Assembly: GCA_036365145.1 (NCBI GenBank)
Contig: JAEOAD010002183.1
Coordinates: 868,001-932,000 of the forward strand
Length of the DNA stretch: 64,000 nt
Reading direction: 5' to 3'
Origin: Orientallactaga sibirica
Taxonomy: Eukaryota; Chordata; Mammalia; Rodentia; Dipodidae
Notes under the pieces: model-generated
What the model saw: the letters and a program-made list of their open reading frames with translations, nothing else
Told to the model about the DNA's origin: nothing
Database searches by the model: none
Translations under genes and position numbers: made by a program
Shown: one piece after another, positions 23,925 through 36,437 of the stretch
Layout: each line of letters begins with the position of its first letter
Numbering within the stretch: position 1 is the stretch's first letter

Positions 23925-24545
23925 GCCAAGCTTTCACTAGTCTTTGGCTAAAGAGGGGTTACACGCATCAAATTCTCCCTAAATTAGTAATGCTTATACC
24001 ATCTAAACTACACTGTCTTCACTCTCCGTTGGGGAATCTGTTCTTTTTAGAAGGTAGTGAAACTGGAGGAGATAAACTAACCCTCATATTTCAGCCAAGT
24101 CACACCTGAATTTACACAGAGGAATGGGGAGATGAGCAAGAGTGCTGCTTCCATCTGTTCCTGATAATCAGTGCTAGGGTGTAGGAGACAGACCCTGAGG
24201 ATACTCAACACCTACCAAAAAGTAGAGATCCAGAAGCTCCAAAGAGCTCATCAATGAAGTAGACTTAAAACTCACTGACCCCGGCTCAGGGAATTTTGTA
24301 GAAGAGGGGGCAGAAAGATTGTAAGAGCCACAAGTTGAGACATAATGCCCAGAGGCTTTCCCTACCCCCCAAAATAACTGATTACTGCTCCCATAATGCA
24401 TAAACTACAACCCCATGGGGAATACCTGCAATCCCACTGAGGAGCATCCCCAACAGAATGGGGGCAGAGATGAGGGAAAAGATACACATGATGTATCCAT
24501 ATGAAACATCTTTTTAATAACAACAACAATAATAAACATTAAAAA
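23925..24545 (+). mobile_element. L1 3' UTR fragment
   Basis: Collinear with 12000-12611 of the second L1: attctccctaaattagtaat, gggagatgagcaagagtgct, gaagagggggcagaaagatt, and the tail ataacaacaacaataataaac. No ORF2 is attached, so this is a short 5'-truncated copy. Confidence 0.85.
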
Positions 24546-25354
24546 TAGAAGATAAAAAGAGAGATTAAACAGATTTTTTAAAAGATTCAAAGGAAATTTT
24601 TGATGATGAGGATAAGAAGTAGATGAATAATACAATGGGTAGAATTAAAATGCTAAAATTAAATGCATAACAGACATTATATTAAAAAGTCTATGAACTT
24701 GAAGAATAATAATAAAATGATTAAAATGAGACAAAGTAAGAAAAACAATAACATCAAGGTGAACAAAGCATAAAAGAATGGAGAGACAACTTGAAACAGT
24801 CCAATGAATTTGTGAGAAAGAGGTCCTGAAAAATATTTGAAGAATAATGGCTGAAGATTATCCAAATTTGACAGCATATGTTTGAAAGTGTATGAAGATG
24901 CATTATAATCAAGGTAAACTTGTAAAAGCATTCCAGAGAAAATGGTGTACACACACACACACACACACACACAGACACACACACACAGAGGAACGAAAAT
25001 TAAAATGAGAGCATTTTATTGTTGGAAACAGTGCAAACCAGAATACACTGGAGTTGCACCTTTAATGAAGTGAAAGAAACAAACAACAAAGCCTTAGCAA
25101 CCTAAATTCTATGTCCAGAAAAATATCTTTTGGAAATAAAAGCAACAGAAATTTTTTTTTGGTATGTTAAGCTCAAAGACTCCATCAGCAAATATATACT
25201 ATGAACAAATATGCAAATATAAAATAGACATTACTTCAGAGGCAGAGACAAATAATAAGAGATATAAATCTTGTTCCACATGAAAAAACAAATATCCAAG
25301 ATGGTAAATATGTGGTATAAACAATGCATTTTTTTCTCTTATTTTTATATTCTT
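24546..25354 (+). mobile_element. Ancient L1, ORF1 region
   Basis: Decayed sequence resembling old mammalian L1 ORF1: gaagaataatggctgaagat...ccaaatttgaca, tgcattataatcaaggtaaa, ctaaattctatgtccagaaa. Interrupted by an (AC)n tract. It continues beyond the RPL35A insertion. Confidence 0.6.
24945..24988. repeat. (AC)n microsatellite
   Basis: Interrupted AC dinucleotide run of about 40 bases inside the ancient L1. Confidence 0.95.
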
Positions 25355-25369
25355 TAAAAGATAACTGAA

Positions 25370-25799
<430 letters not shown>

Positions 25800-25814
25800 T
25801 AAAAGATAACTGAA

Positions 25815-26028
25815 TAAAAAGTCAAACTATTTCTGATTTATTTTATGTTTATAATATTTGCAGAAGTAAAATGAACAGCAGCCAACCACATATATAAAAC
25901 AGTATGGTTAACACACATGAACTGATGAGTCAACAAAAGTGGTAACATTGTAATCATAAAGATTCGCCAAAAGAAAGCAGAATGAAAAAAATTGGAGTAA
26001 AAAATATAATACACAAATAAAATCAATT
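25815..26028 (+). mobile_element. Ancient L1 (continuation)
   Basis: AT-rich, decayed L1 sequence between the RPL35A retrocopy and the next SINE. Assigned by continuity with flanking L1-like sequence. Confidence 0.45.
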
Positions 26029-26043
26029 AATAAGATTGGTTGT

Positions 26044-26333
26044 GGGCTGGAGAGATGGCTTAGTGGTTGAGGCGCCTGCCTCCTAAGCCTAAGAACGCTG
26101 GTTCCAATCTCCAGTGGTTCCAATCTCCAGGTCCCACGTTTAGCCAGATGCAAAGTGACGCAAGGGCGCAATGTCGCACTTGACCACAAGGGGGCGCACA
26201 CATCTGGATTTCGTTCATAGCAGCTGAGAGACTGCTGGCGCACCCATCTCTATCTGTCTCCTTCTCACTCTCTGTCTGTCTCTCTCTGTGTCTCTCTCCA
26301 AAAATAAACAAAAAATAATTTAAAAATTAAAAA
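26044..26333 (+). mobile_element. DIP-like SINE, long subfamily with CTCF-like motif
   Basis: gggctggagagatggcttagtgg head (A-box match), then a 19-22 base internal duplication of tggttccaatctccag. Next comes an extra block with gatgcaaagtgacgcaaggg and ccacaagggggcgc (26184-26197), then a CT tract and A-rich tail. Perfect 15-bp TSD aataagattggttgt at 26029-26043 and 26334-26348. Confidence 0.96.
26184..26197 (+). promoter_or_regulatory. Candidate CTCF core motif inside SINE
   Basis: CCACAAGGGGGCGC closely fits the known CTCF core CCASYAGRKGGC. Binding is not shown by sequence alone. Confidence 0.5.
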
Positions 26334-26348
26334 AATAAGATTGGTTGT

Positions 26349-28234
26349 AATCTAATCATACTGATACTCATTTTAAATGTAAATGGTCTCATTCTTCTAA
26401 CTGAAAACAGAGCTCATCAGATTGAATTAAAAAATAAGACCCAACTATATGTAGCATGCAATAAACCCTATTATTTCATAGGTTAAAAGTAAAATAACTG
26501 AAAAATTATACCACACTAACAGTAGTTAACAATAAGCAAACTAGATTTCAGACCAAAAAATTACCAGAAGGGCCATTTCATACTAATAAAGAAGTCAAGT
26601 ATCAAGAAAACATAATAATCCCCCAAATTTATATACTGATACACTGAGTTACAGAACTTCAAGATAAATACAATTAAAACAAAGTAGAATGGAGAGGCTG
26701 GAGAGATGGTTCAGTGGTTAAAGGCACTTGCTTGGAAAACCTGATGGGCAGGGTTCAATTCCCCAGTACACATATAAGCCAGATGCACAAAGTGGCACAC
26801 GTATCTGGAATTTATTTGCAGTGGCAAAAGGCCCTGACATGCTCTTTCTCTCTCTCTTTCTCTCTCTCTCTTTCTGCTTGCAAATAAATAAATGAATAAA
26901 ATAGTTAAAAATAGAATTAAAAAATAAATTATACAAATCCATGTTAGTATAAATATTAACCCTCTCTCAATAATTGCTTGGACATGCAGACAGAAAATCA
27001 ACAAGCATAAAGAAAATTTAAATAACAATATCAACCAATTCAACCTATTTGATAACTACAAAATGCTTGTCTTAATAGCAGAATATACAAGCTTGCTTTT
27101 TTTCCTCAAGAATATGTGGTATAGCCATCAAGATAAGCCACATAAGCAAACCTAGATAACAATGTAGACACAGCATATTCTTGGTTCACACAGGAATTAA
27201 ATTAGAATGGGTGACAGAGAGATATCTGGAGAATAATCAAGTAAGTGGAAACTAAATACATTTCTGAATCACCTGTCGGTCCAAAAGAAATCAAAAGGAA
27301 GATTTATAAGGCATTTTTGAACTAAATGAAAACAGAGCATACACAAGCTCATAGGATGCAGCTCAAGGGTTCATATAGCTGCAACAGAATGAAGTGCTCA
27401 CCTTAAAAAAGAAAATAGCTTGAAATCACTGATATCTACCATCTTAGACAACTAGGAAAAGATAAATTAGTTGATATAGAAAGACAATAAAATATTAAAG
27501 ATAATAAAAAGAATCAATGAACTATGGTAGGAACACTAAAGAGAAAAAACCAAAATGTTAGTTCTTTGTGATGATCATTGAAATTGATAAATCTCTAGCC
27601 AGCAACATAAAGAAAGGAGAAGACACAAATTTACTAATATTAGACATGAGAATGGCAGCATAACTACAGACTTTACATATACTAAGTATAAAGAAATATT
27701 ATGTAAATTTTATGTCAATAAATTTGACCAAAAATAGGTTCCTTGAAATATACAAATTACCAAAGATCACTAAAAGATCACTTATATAGTAAGTTATTAC
27801 TGAAGACATTGAATTTTTCATCATAATTCTTTCCACAAGGAAATTCTGAGCCCAGGTGACCTCAGTAGGAAACTGATCTTGATAAAAGTTAAATATTATA
27901 GAAAGATAAATACTCTACCCAAACTTTTCCAGAAATTTGAGAATAAATAGGAGTTGGGAGATTCTTGTTAATTGTCTTTAGGATTCTAACATTACTCTAA
28001 AACCAAAATCAAGTAAAAACAGAAGAAAAGAAAATTATAGACAATATCCATCATGAACTTTTTTTTAAGCAAATTGAATCTAATGATCATGACCAAATAG
28101 GGAATGCAAAGTTAGTCTCACATGAAAACAAGCCCATGTAACATAGTAAGTATACTAAAAAGACAAAACATAGATCATCTAAATAGATGTATTACATGTG
28201 ATAAAAATCCAATATCCCTTTTCTTGTATCAGTA
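26349..28234 (+). mobile_element. Ancient L1, ORF2 region
   Basis: Heavily decayed ORF2: aaaataagacccaactatat (endonuclease region), gtatagccatcaagataagccacata, gttagttctttgtgatgatc, aaattgataaatctctagcc, agacatgagaatggcagcat. Many stops. Interrupted by the SINE at 26696. Confidence 0.7.
26696..26912 (+). mobile_element. DIP-like SINE
   Basis: aggctggagagatggttcag, gccagatgcacaaagtggca, gtatctggaatttatttgca, CT tract, AAATAAATAAATGAATAAA tail. Inserted in the ancient L1. Confidence 0.93.
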
Positions 28235-28412
28235 CTTAAAGCCCTTGTTTGCAATGCCTAATGACCTGAGTTTGATTGCCTGGTACCCACATAAAGCCAC
28301 ATGCACAAAGTGGAGCATAAATCTGGAGTTTGTTTACTGTGGCTAGAGGCCCTTATGCAACCTTATTCTCTCTCTCTCCTTGAAAATAAATAAATAAATA
28401 AATAATAAACAA
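28235..28412 (+). mobile_element. DIP-like SINE, 5'-truncated
   Basis: Lacks the usual ggctggagag head. Body cctgagtttgattgcctggt, ccacatgcacaaagtggagc, then CT tract and (AAAT)n/(AAAC)n tail. Confidence 0.85.
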
Positions 28413-28433
28413 ACAAACAAGTAAATGTAATAT

Positions 28434-28462
28434 AGCCCAGCATGGTGGCACACACATATCTT
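28434..28462 (+). mobile_element. B1-like SINE 5' fragment
   Basis: agcccagcatggtggcacac is a B1 head only; the rest is missing. Confidence 0.55.
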
Positions 28463-28469
28463 TTAAAAA

Positions 28470-30028
28470 AATCAGAGGACACATCCTCTGAGAAATGATA
28501 AAGACAATGAATGGACTTATTACTTGCCAATATGCACATACCCCACAGTGTTTCCTGAGAATATCAGACAAAAGGCAAGGATATTAACTTATACAACTTC
28601 TACTTGCCATATATGACATATGTAAGAGCACACATTATTTTCAGAGTAAGTATAATGAGTAAAAGAAGACAATCTTTGAGCATATTCTGTGTAGTTTCAT
28701 TTATATAAAATTCCAGAAATGAAAAATAATCTATAGAGAAGCAGATTAGTGGTTCTGGGAGAATGGGTAGGTGGCAGAGGAGTATGCGTGCATAGGAGGG
28801 CACAATACAGAGGGAAGAAAAAACTTTTTGTTGTGACTGATATGTTCACAATTTTGACTACAATAATTTCACAAGTATATAGCTATGTTAAAATTTAGAC
28901 TACTGTACAATCTAAATATGATGACTTTGTTATATGCCAATTTTCTTTCATTAAACTATATACTATAACATGTCACTTAGGTCATGTGCAAAATGGAAGC
29001 CATTGCTTGCCATAGAGACCAAAGTAAAATCCCCACAAGTCTATGTCCCAACCAGGAAGTGCATTTTAGGAGGGCATAGCTGTCCCAACATCAACTTAAA
29101 AACACTAGTGTGTGTATATCAAGCATTTTATTTTGTATAAACGACATTTAATACATGCCAAGTCTACAATCTCAGAAGTCAATGTGGATTATGGATGAAC
29201 TGAATAAAACTTGGCACAAAACATGGTCCCAGACCTTGAAAAGGTTTGAAAACTATACATGATTTGGTAGGGTTAGATTAATTTTCACTTTCAAAAGTGT
29301 CTCTCGAGAAACATAAAACCTTACCAGATTTTAGATGTCACTGTACATCTGAATTCTCTCCTAGAGATTCTTTTCCCAACTTGTTAAATTTTAAGAATCC
29401 CTTAGAGCCATGAACAGAATGAGAAAAACACAGATGGTTCAACCTCTTGGTAGTAATGATTCAAGGCAAACAAACTTTAAACTGTTTGTATTTCTGATTA
29501 AAATACAGTTGAGCAGAGAAGGACCATTATCCAGTTTGCTAAAATGTATATTAAAATAAAGCTGATTATTTAGAGACTGTTAACATTTCAATATTATTAT
29601 CTTTGGTTGACAAGCCATGGGAAATTCATACATCCTCCTATTTCTTCCATTAGAAGTGGTATTTTAAATGATTTCTATATGCTCAATGAGGAGGGCCTAT
29701 TTATTCCAAGGAAAGAGATTCCAAGGTACTATCCACAAAGGCTCTCCTCATGGTTCCTTGATGATACTGTTGTTTAAAGAGGTGCAATTTACAGAAAGGG
29801 TTCTAGGCAAAACAAGAAATGACACTATTTACTATGGATAGGAATTCTCCTCATGCTAGACATTTTTTTATTGAAATAAATACAAAAAACCCCTACTTTG
29901 TTAGCAGAAAGCATGGATTTGTTTGGCAATGGCTTTGCTCATTTTGGACACCCACCTGCAGGTTAATGATGCTTAATTCAGAACCATACTGCCTCTATAC
30001 TTTTAGGAGGTGTTTTCAAACCTTTCTT
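28470..30028. other. Unique intronic sequence
   Basis: No repeat or gene recognised over about 1.5 kb, the cleanest non-repeat stretch in this part. Possible conserved non-coding sequence cannot be judged without alignment. Confidence 0.45.
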
Positions 30029-30030
30029 AG

Positions 30031-30255
30031 GGCTGGGGAGATGGTTTAGCAGTTAAGGTGCTTGCCTGCAAAGACTAAGGACCCATGTTTAACTCCCCAG
30101 ATCCCATCTAAGCCAGATAGGTGCACATAGGTGCAGCAAGCACAAGGTTGCCCACTAGGTGGCCCAAGCATCTGGAGTCTGATTACAGTGCCTGAGGCCC
30201 TGGGGTGCCAATTCTCTCTCTCTTGCTTTCTCCAAAAAAATTTTTTTTTTCTAAA
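30031..30255 (+). mobile_element. DIP-like SINE, long subfamily
   Basis: ggctggggagatggtttagc, ggtgcacataggtgcagcaa, ccactaggtggccc at 30152-30165 (CTCF-like), agcatctggagtctgattac, CT tract. Confidence 0.93.
30152..30165 (+). promoter_or_regulatory. Candidate CTCF core motif inside SINE
   Basis: CCACTAGGTGGCCC matches the CTCF core CCACYAGRKGGC; it sits at the same place in the SINE as the motif at 26184. Confidence 0.5.
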
Positions 30256-30319
30256 TTAAATGCCCAAGAATATACAGGGTACCCCTCCAAGAGGCAGAGA
30301 AGGAAAATGCATGAATCTG

Positions 30320-30535
30320 ACAGATGTGGAGCCAGGCTGTGTTCATATTTCTGGCTATGCAACTCACTAGCAGTGTGACTCTCACCAGATTCTCTGTATT
30401 TCTGTGCCCTTCTTTGCACAAGAGAAGTAATCATAGCACCTATTTCACTGTGTGAGGATTAGGCAGAGTAATAACTATAAGATGCTTAGAAAAATCTTGT
30501 ACATAAACAACATATGTAATCAATGCTTATTTTCA
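30320..30535 (-). mobile_element. MIR element
   Basis: Reverse-orientation MIR features: gcaactcactagcagtgtga, agaagtaatcatagcaccta, tcactgtgtgaggattaggc. Confidence 0.7.
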
Positions 30536-30689
30536 ACACAATTCTGCCCCAACAGCATTTGCTAAGTGACAGCAGAATTTCTATGCTGCTTCCTTAGGGC
30601 AGGCACAGCAGCGATAAGCAGTGTAAGTGCCTCTTCTAATGATATAGCAAACCTTCTGACAAAGAGAACTTTTCATGACCAGCCTCTCA

Positions 30690-30900
30690 AATAGCAATAG
30701 TTACACTGCACACTATTGTGCACCTTCCACATACATTGTGGCATATAAAGTGTATCATGTACATTGGCTTACTAATTCTTATAACAACCCTATGCAGTGG
30801 ATACTAGAACTCCAATTTTCCACAAGGAAGCTAAGACCAGAGATTAAGGATAAATCATTTGCCTCAGCCTTCATGGCTAGGAAGAGCAGTTTTGGATGGA
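30690..30900 (+). mobile_element. MIR element
   Basis: attcttataacaaccctatg...tggatac, aattttccacaaggaagcta, gataaatcatttgcctcagc match the MIR core and 3' region. Confidence 0.8.
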
Positions 30901-31257
30901 ACTGGCTGGCTCTCAGCCAACAGGTTTCCTACTATGTTGTGTGGCTTTTCAGTACAAAAGGAAGTGGTATGTTATAAGCAAAGACATTTAGGAGAAAAAC
31001 AAATCTGTTAGGAGACAGTTTCCCACAGTGCACAGACTATGAAACCATTAAAAGAATGATAGTCTTAAATACTGTTGGGTGACACACTTTCCTTGTCAGA
31101 GCTGAATATGGAGAAAGAGCCAGCATGGGTCATCCATGTGTAGCAGGCTAACACACTTGAAATGAAATCAGTTTCCAGTTGTTTTTCTTGGCCTGTACCT
31201 GGTACCAGAATACAAACCAACCTACTTGGTGCTGACTTCTTCAGGGAGGGTATTCTG

Positions 31258-31484
31258 TTTTTTTTTTTAATATTTAATTTATTTATTTATCTGAGAGAGA
31301 TAGAGAGAGAGAGAAGCAGATGAGAGAGACAAAATGGGTGTGCCAGGCTCTCTAGCCATGCCAAGTGACTCCAGATATATGCATTACCTAGTGCATCTGG
31401 CTTTACATGGATACTGGGGAATTGGACCTGGATCCTTTGGCTTTGCAAGCAAGCACCTTAACTGCTAAGCCATCTCTTCAGCCC
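31258..31484 (-). mobile_element. DIP-like SINE
   Basis: tttatttatttatctgagag, ctagtgcatctggctttaca, ttaactgctaagccatctct. TSD agggtattctg at 31247-31257 and 31489-31499. Confidence 0.94.
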
Positions 31485-31687
31485 ATAAAGGGTATTCTGA
31501 AGATAGTTCAGAGAAAGGAAACATGTGGCCTGGTGGTATCATAGAAGCTCTAGAAGCACAGTGTCTCTGGATGTTGACCAAGAGTTACCCGTTTCTCAGA
31601 TGAAAGGGGAGGACCTCTGGCCTCTGATGGATACTGAAATGAGTCAATTTCACATATGTATTTCATCATGAAAGGGTAAGTATGGGT

Positions 31688-31900
31688 GAAGAGCTGGCTC
31701 AGTGGTTAAGGCGCTTGTCTGCAAAGCCTAACATCCCAAGCCCAACAACCCAGGTTCTATTTCCCAGTACCTATGTAAGCCAGATGCACAAAGTGGCACA
31801 TCCATCTGGAGTTCATTTGTAGTGGCTAGAGGCCCTGGCACACCCATTCACCCATTCATCCTTTCTTTCCTTGCAAATAAATAAATGTTTTTAAAAAGGC
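31688..31900 (+). mobile_element. DIP-like SINE
   Basis: gagctggctcagtggttaag head, gtaagccagatgcacaaagt, atctggagttcatttgtagt, tail AAATAAATAAATG. Contains a small duplication near ccaagcccaacaaccc. Confidence 0.92.
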
Positions 31901-31969
31901 AAACATGCTCAGAGTATATTATATATATGTATGAAATGGCCTATATAACCTTGTATTTGATATATATAT

Positions 31970-32019
31970 ATCTGCCTCCCAAGTGATGGAATTAAAGGCA
32001 TGCACCACCACACCTGGCT
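31970..32019 (-). mobile_element. B1-like SINE fragment
   Basis: ctgcctcccaagtgatggaa...ggcatgcaccaccacacctg, the head of a B1 in reverse. Confidence 0.75.
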
Positions 32020-32333
32020 TCAAACACTTTTATATATTAGAAATTGAGTGGCACAAGACATTCTGGATATTCCTTTTAGGAAATTAATTTTGAAACTTTA
32101 AAAAAGAAAATTCACCTTAGGTGTTCTTTCAAAATGTTTAGAATTGATTTTGAAACTATTTTAGTATATTCTTTGAGGTAACCGGGCATAAGCTTTCAAA
32201 TTCCTACTAGGAGTAGACTGCAAATATCAAATCTTGACCATGGGAAAAAAGCATGTGAAACATTTTAAAAACTGGTATGCTTAAAAAAAATACATGACTG
32301 AATTGAGAAATAGAACAAACTCCTATAAAAAAT

Positions 32334-32568
32334 TTCTGGAGATATGACTCAGTGGTTAAGGCACTTGCTTGCAAAGCCTAAGGGCCCAGATTCAACTCCC
32401 CAGAACCCATGGAAGCCAGATGTACAATGTGACACATGCTCACAAGGTCATGCATGTACACAAAGTGGAACATGCATCTGGACTTCAACTGCAGTGCCTA
32501 CAGGGCCTGGAATACTAATTATCTCTCTCTCTCTTGTTCTATCGCTCTCACAAAAATAAAAATAATCT
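32334..32568 (+). mobile_element. DIP-like SINE, long subfamily, diverged
   Basis: ggagatatgactcagtggtt, gccagatgtacaatgtgaca, atgctcacaaggtcatgcat (a degraded version of the CTCF-like block), CT tract, AAAATAAAAATAA tail. Confidence 0.88.
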
Positions 32569-32574
32569 AGTTTT

Positions 32575-33780
32575 CTGTCCCAAGCAAGTCTTAGTGAGCC
32601 TCCTATAAGCCAGACATTGGTTTAGGCCCTGGACATAGGACTTTAGACAGGATGGGCTTGCTCCCAATTCTCTGGAAGTGACCCTATAGTAGGAGCAGAC
32701 AGTGAAGAAACAAAAATAAAGGCATTACTTTCACATGGTAGCAAGTATCAGGTACAGAAATGTAACAGACTTGCCTGGGATGAAACAGGAGGGAGGAAGC
32801 TTTTTGGATGGTTAAGGAAAATCTGTCCAGAAACATGACGTTTGAGTTGAATTCCTAATAACAGGAAGTCAGCCTGTGGTGGACAGATAAAGATGAGGAG
32901 ATTCTAGGCAGAGGGCATGGATTCCTACAAAAGCTTGAACAAGCTTATTACCATGTTCCAGAACTAAAAAAAGGTCAACATGAGTGAAGCCTAGTGACCA
33001 AGTTTACCATGAAGAGAAGTGAGATTCACGAGAACCCAAGGGCCTCTTCATCTCCCTAGTGAACTGACAGTTATTTTTTATGTCTATTGATTTTACTTGG
33101 GAAGTCATTCAAAGTGTTGCTAGGTCAAAAAGAAAGCCCCTGTAATTAGTTTTAATCTTATTCCAATTGTTAGGGGATATATATAAAACATAAATACATA
33201 TGTATTCAGACACATGACATAAATATATACATATATAAAATGTACCAATACACATACATAGACAGATGCATACACATGGGCTTTTGAATACCACCTAAAG
33301 ATTCATAACAGTGGCTTAGAAATTATGATAAATAATTAAAAGGAACGTGCATGATTTGCGAGAACTTTAGGCTGTGGAGGTAACATCAGCCATAAGTGTG
33401 TGGAAGCTTTTCTCCAGCTGGAGAAGCTCAGTATGTCAGTGAAACCACCATTTACTAATAAAAGACACATGAATTACATGAACAGCTATGCCCTAAAAAC
33501 AGCAGAGTTGGACATTAGAGACAGTCAATAACAACAATGAAGGCCACAGGAATATAGTGGATTGTGTCACTTATAGCACATGATCTAACTAGAAAGAAGT
33601 TCAAACAGCTGTGTAAGAATGCAGAAACTATTTTTGCTTGAAGAGAAGATGATTTTGCTTATTGAAATCCAGAGGACTAAACAGAAAAATATCACTAGGG
33701 AAAAGTACCTGAAAAGCAACTCAGAATAATGTGGAAACCAAGTTTGAGAAAAGGTTGGCTTTATTGCTGAGATCCAGAAA
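32575..33780. other. Intronic sequence with an ancient repeat-like part
   Basis: 32575-32960 resembles old mammalian repeats of the 'gccagacattggtttaggccctggacatag' type, but I cannot name the family. Nothing else recognised; 33160-33260 is rich in ATA/ACA. Confidence 0.4.
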
Positions 33781-34369
33781 TGACTTATCAGGAGAGCACA
33801 CTGCTTGTTTCACTCATTATCCTTTGGGGTAACAATCTGTTTGACAAGAGATTTAGTTTGAGGCAACTGTCACCGTTAATTATTCATTTCTGTGTGTCTG
33901 GCACTGTGCTAGGATATGTAAATTCTTCTCAAGAGAAAAGGCCTGATGTTAACATCACCTGGCAGGTACAGTGTATCCATTTTACAGAATTCTATCAACA
34001 GAGCAAACAATGGGACAAATTGACTATAATCCAGTTCAAGCCCTATGATAACAGCAAAACTGCCTGGAGGTGGGTAGAAAGAACATTGTTAAAATTGGCC
34101 AGAGCTACCAGGGAAGGCCACTCAAATGAAGTGGGACTTGAGGCTGCCCTTAGAGGTGCTGGTAGAATTCAGATGGGTGGACAGGCAGGGGGACATATTT
34201 CTGAATCATTAGCAGCTGAACAAGAGCAGTTCAATCTGATCCAACAGTGAGTGAGAAAGTACTGTGTAGTTATTAACTAGTTGTGAGAGGACAGAGAATC
34301 AATCACTGGTATCACTGTGGAGAACCTCTACATAGTTTCTGGGAAACTTATATACCTAGCAATTTAAAA
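33781..34369. other. Ancient repeat-like sequence with a chance open frame
   Basis: A 156-codon open frame at 33780-34250 (+) has no recognisable motif. The DNA (gtgtctggcactgtgctagga; agggaaggccactcaaatga) looks like ancient interspersed repeat rather than a gene. Confidence 0.4.
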
Positions 34370-34775
34370 ATAATACCTATACTTAGCATAGGTATTAAAA
34401 AGAAAACATTCAGACATCTCTGGTAAGAGTACAGTTGGAAAAATCCTCTTGGAAGTAACTTGGGAATAACTCAAATTAATTGAAATGATCTAATCATCTG
34501 CTGACTTGGAACTGACTTTAAGGAAATAGTCCAAATAGGAAATAAGAATCCTACATACTAATTGCAGAGTTTTATACTATATGAAAATTGGGAGCAAATC
34601 AAAAACAGAAGGGTCAAATGAATGGAAATAGATGAGTGTGTGATCATTTACCCATGGAGATGTGAAAGGCTGAAAAGATTTTGAATGCCCACTGTTGGTG
34701 TGAGTGTAAAAGGCTGAACTTTTGAAGAGGGAAATTTGGCAATCACAGAATTCAAAATATATATGCCTCTAGGTC
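34370..34775 (+). mobile_element. Old L1 fragment, probable
   Basis: Contains ggtaagagtacagttggaaa, gactttaaggaaatagtcca and actgttggtgtgagtgtaaaagg, resembling the decayed C-terminal ORF2/3' part of old L1. Confidence 0.5.
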
Positions 34776-34799
34776 AGATGCAGAAGAAGCTTAGAGTAG

Positions 34800-35155
34800 G
34801 TGTTTGTGATAGTTAACCCTCACTGCTAATGTGACTGCATTTAGAACAATCTAGAAGACTGGTGAGGTATACTTTGTGGATGTATCTGTATGATTCCAGA
34901 GTGGATTATCTGAGAGTGGTGATGTACACTGAATGTGGGTGCAGATAAAATGAGAGGGGGAAGGGAGAAAGTCAGGCCAGCACCGGCACGCCCTCTCTCT
35001 GCTTCCATCTGCCACAGTATGAGCTACCCCACCATGAGTCCCCTGCCTTAATGGACTGAACCATCTGAAAAAATCTGAACAAAATCAATCTTTTCTCCTT
35101 TTAAATATTCTCTCAGTTGTTTGGTTACATCAATGTATAAAAATAACTAAGACTG
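34800..35155 (+). mobile_element. LTR-like interspersed repeat, copy 1
   Basis: Homologous to the units at 36130 and 41059: gtgatagttaaccctcactg, tgagagtggtgatgtacactgaatgtggg, ctctctctgcttccatctgc, ccaccatgagtcccctgcc. It ends at about aaaataactaagact. I do not name the family. Confidence 0.65.
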
Positions 35156-35159
35156 AAAA

Positions 35160-36129
35160 TGACTACAGAATTGGCATACCGAGTAGGGCTGATGCTGCTA
35201 CAAACCCTGACCTCCCTAGCGGTTCTGGTCCTATGATAAAAGAAAACAACCACAGAAGTCAAAATGGTTATTTTCAAATTTGGGAAACATGTATGTGGAT
35301 GACTCCAGTGAAAGGTCACTTAAGTCAGAAAGCTGCCTTATGCTGGGGAAACAATATCAAAATGAGTCATTCAAAATATACCAGTGATGTTTGATATCTA
35401 GAATGGTACCCTCTACTTATGTCAAAACATTCCATCAGAATGGCTTGCCACTTAGTGGGTCCTAAGTCCAGAGAGGCACTGGGCAGATCCTAATGGCATC
35501 CAATGGCATTGTAGCACTAACCTTTGGTCCTTGATGAGCCCCAGATGGGTTGGAAGATGTACTCTATGATTTCCTTGGATGCAGGGATGACAAGGACAAC
35601 CTCTAGATTACCCTGCCAATTTACCTCGGTTACAAAACCAATGGATCAGAAGTGTTTTTCAATGATATAATCACTTAGATTCTATTTTTAGTTTATCTGT
35701 AAGTCTAGAAGATGTCATTTGGCATATAGAAACTCCACTATACTCAAAAGGCTTTAAATGACACTACTCAGGGAATATCCCTTCTTGGTTTTGAGGTTCA
35801 AATAATGAGAAAGACAATTACGCAAAATCATATTGCTTTAGACATATTCATAATAGCTCATGTGGCACATGTGCCATTATCAAAGTTGAATGATGTGTAT
35901 ATTCTTCTGATCATTTTGGTAATGTCTCATCTGCTTTACAAGATCCACAAGAACAGATTAAGACCATGTCAGACACCACTGTGCCATTTGGCAAACAGTT
36001 TTAGAAGTGGAGTTCAGAATCTTCATAGTGGAAAGGAATTATAAATATTGTAATCCTAATAGCAATACTGCTAATCTTTGGACCTTATATACTCAACTGC
36101 TGTTTTAATTTTATCTCCTCTTGTTTATA
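35160..36129. other. Unique intronic sequence
   Basis: Nothing recognised. Confidence 0.45.
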
Positions 36130-36437
36130 GTCAGCCCACACTCAGATGGTCAACTTGATTAGACTTAGAATCACCTAGAACATTGGTGAGATACATCTCT
36201 GGGTGAACCTGTGAGGGAATTTCCAGACAGGATTAACTGAGGAGAAAGATTCACCCTAAATGTTTATGTTCCATGGCCTGGGAACTAGATATAGTAAAAG
36301 CAAAAAAGGGAGAAATCCAGTCAAGTACCACCATTCATTCCCTTCTTCCTGCTTCCTTTCTGCCAGCATGCAAGCTTTTATTGCCATAATGAACTGAACT
36401 TTCCAAAACTGTGAACCACAATATTATCTGTGATATC
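36130..36437 (+). mobile_element. LTR-like interspersed repeat, copy 2
   Basis: gatggtcaacttgattagac, tctgggtgaacctgtgaggg, aatttccagacaggattaac, cccttcttcctgcttccttt parallel the 41059 copy. Confidence 0.7.

Noticed and set aside
24906..24990. V/C-rich frames (MCVCVCVCV)
   Set aside because: Translation of an (AC)n microsatellite.
33780..34250. 156-codon plus-strand open frame ending in NLIQQ
   Set aside because: Composition and surrounding DNA look like ancient repeat; no known motif.
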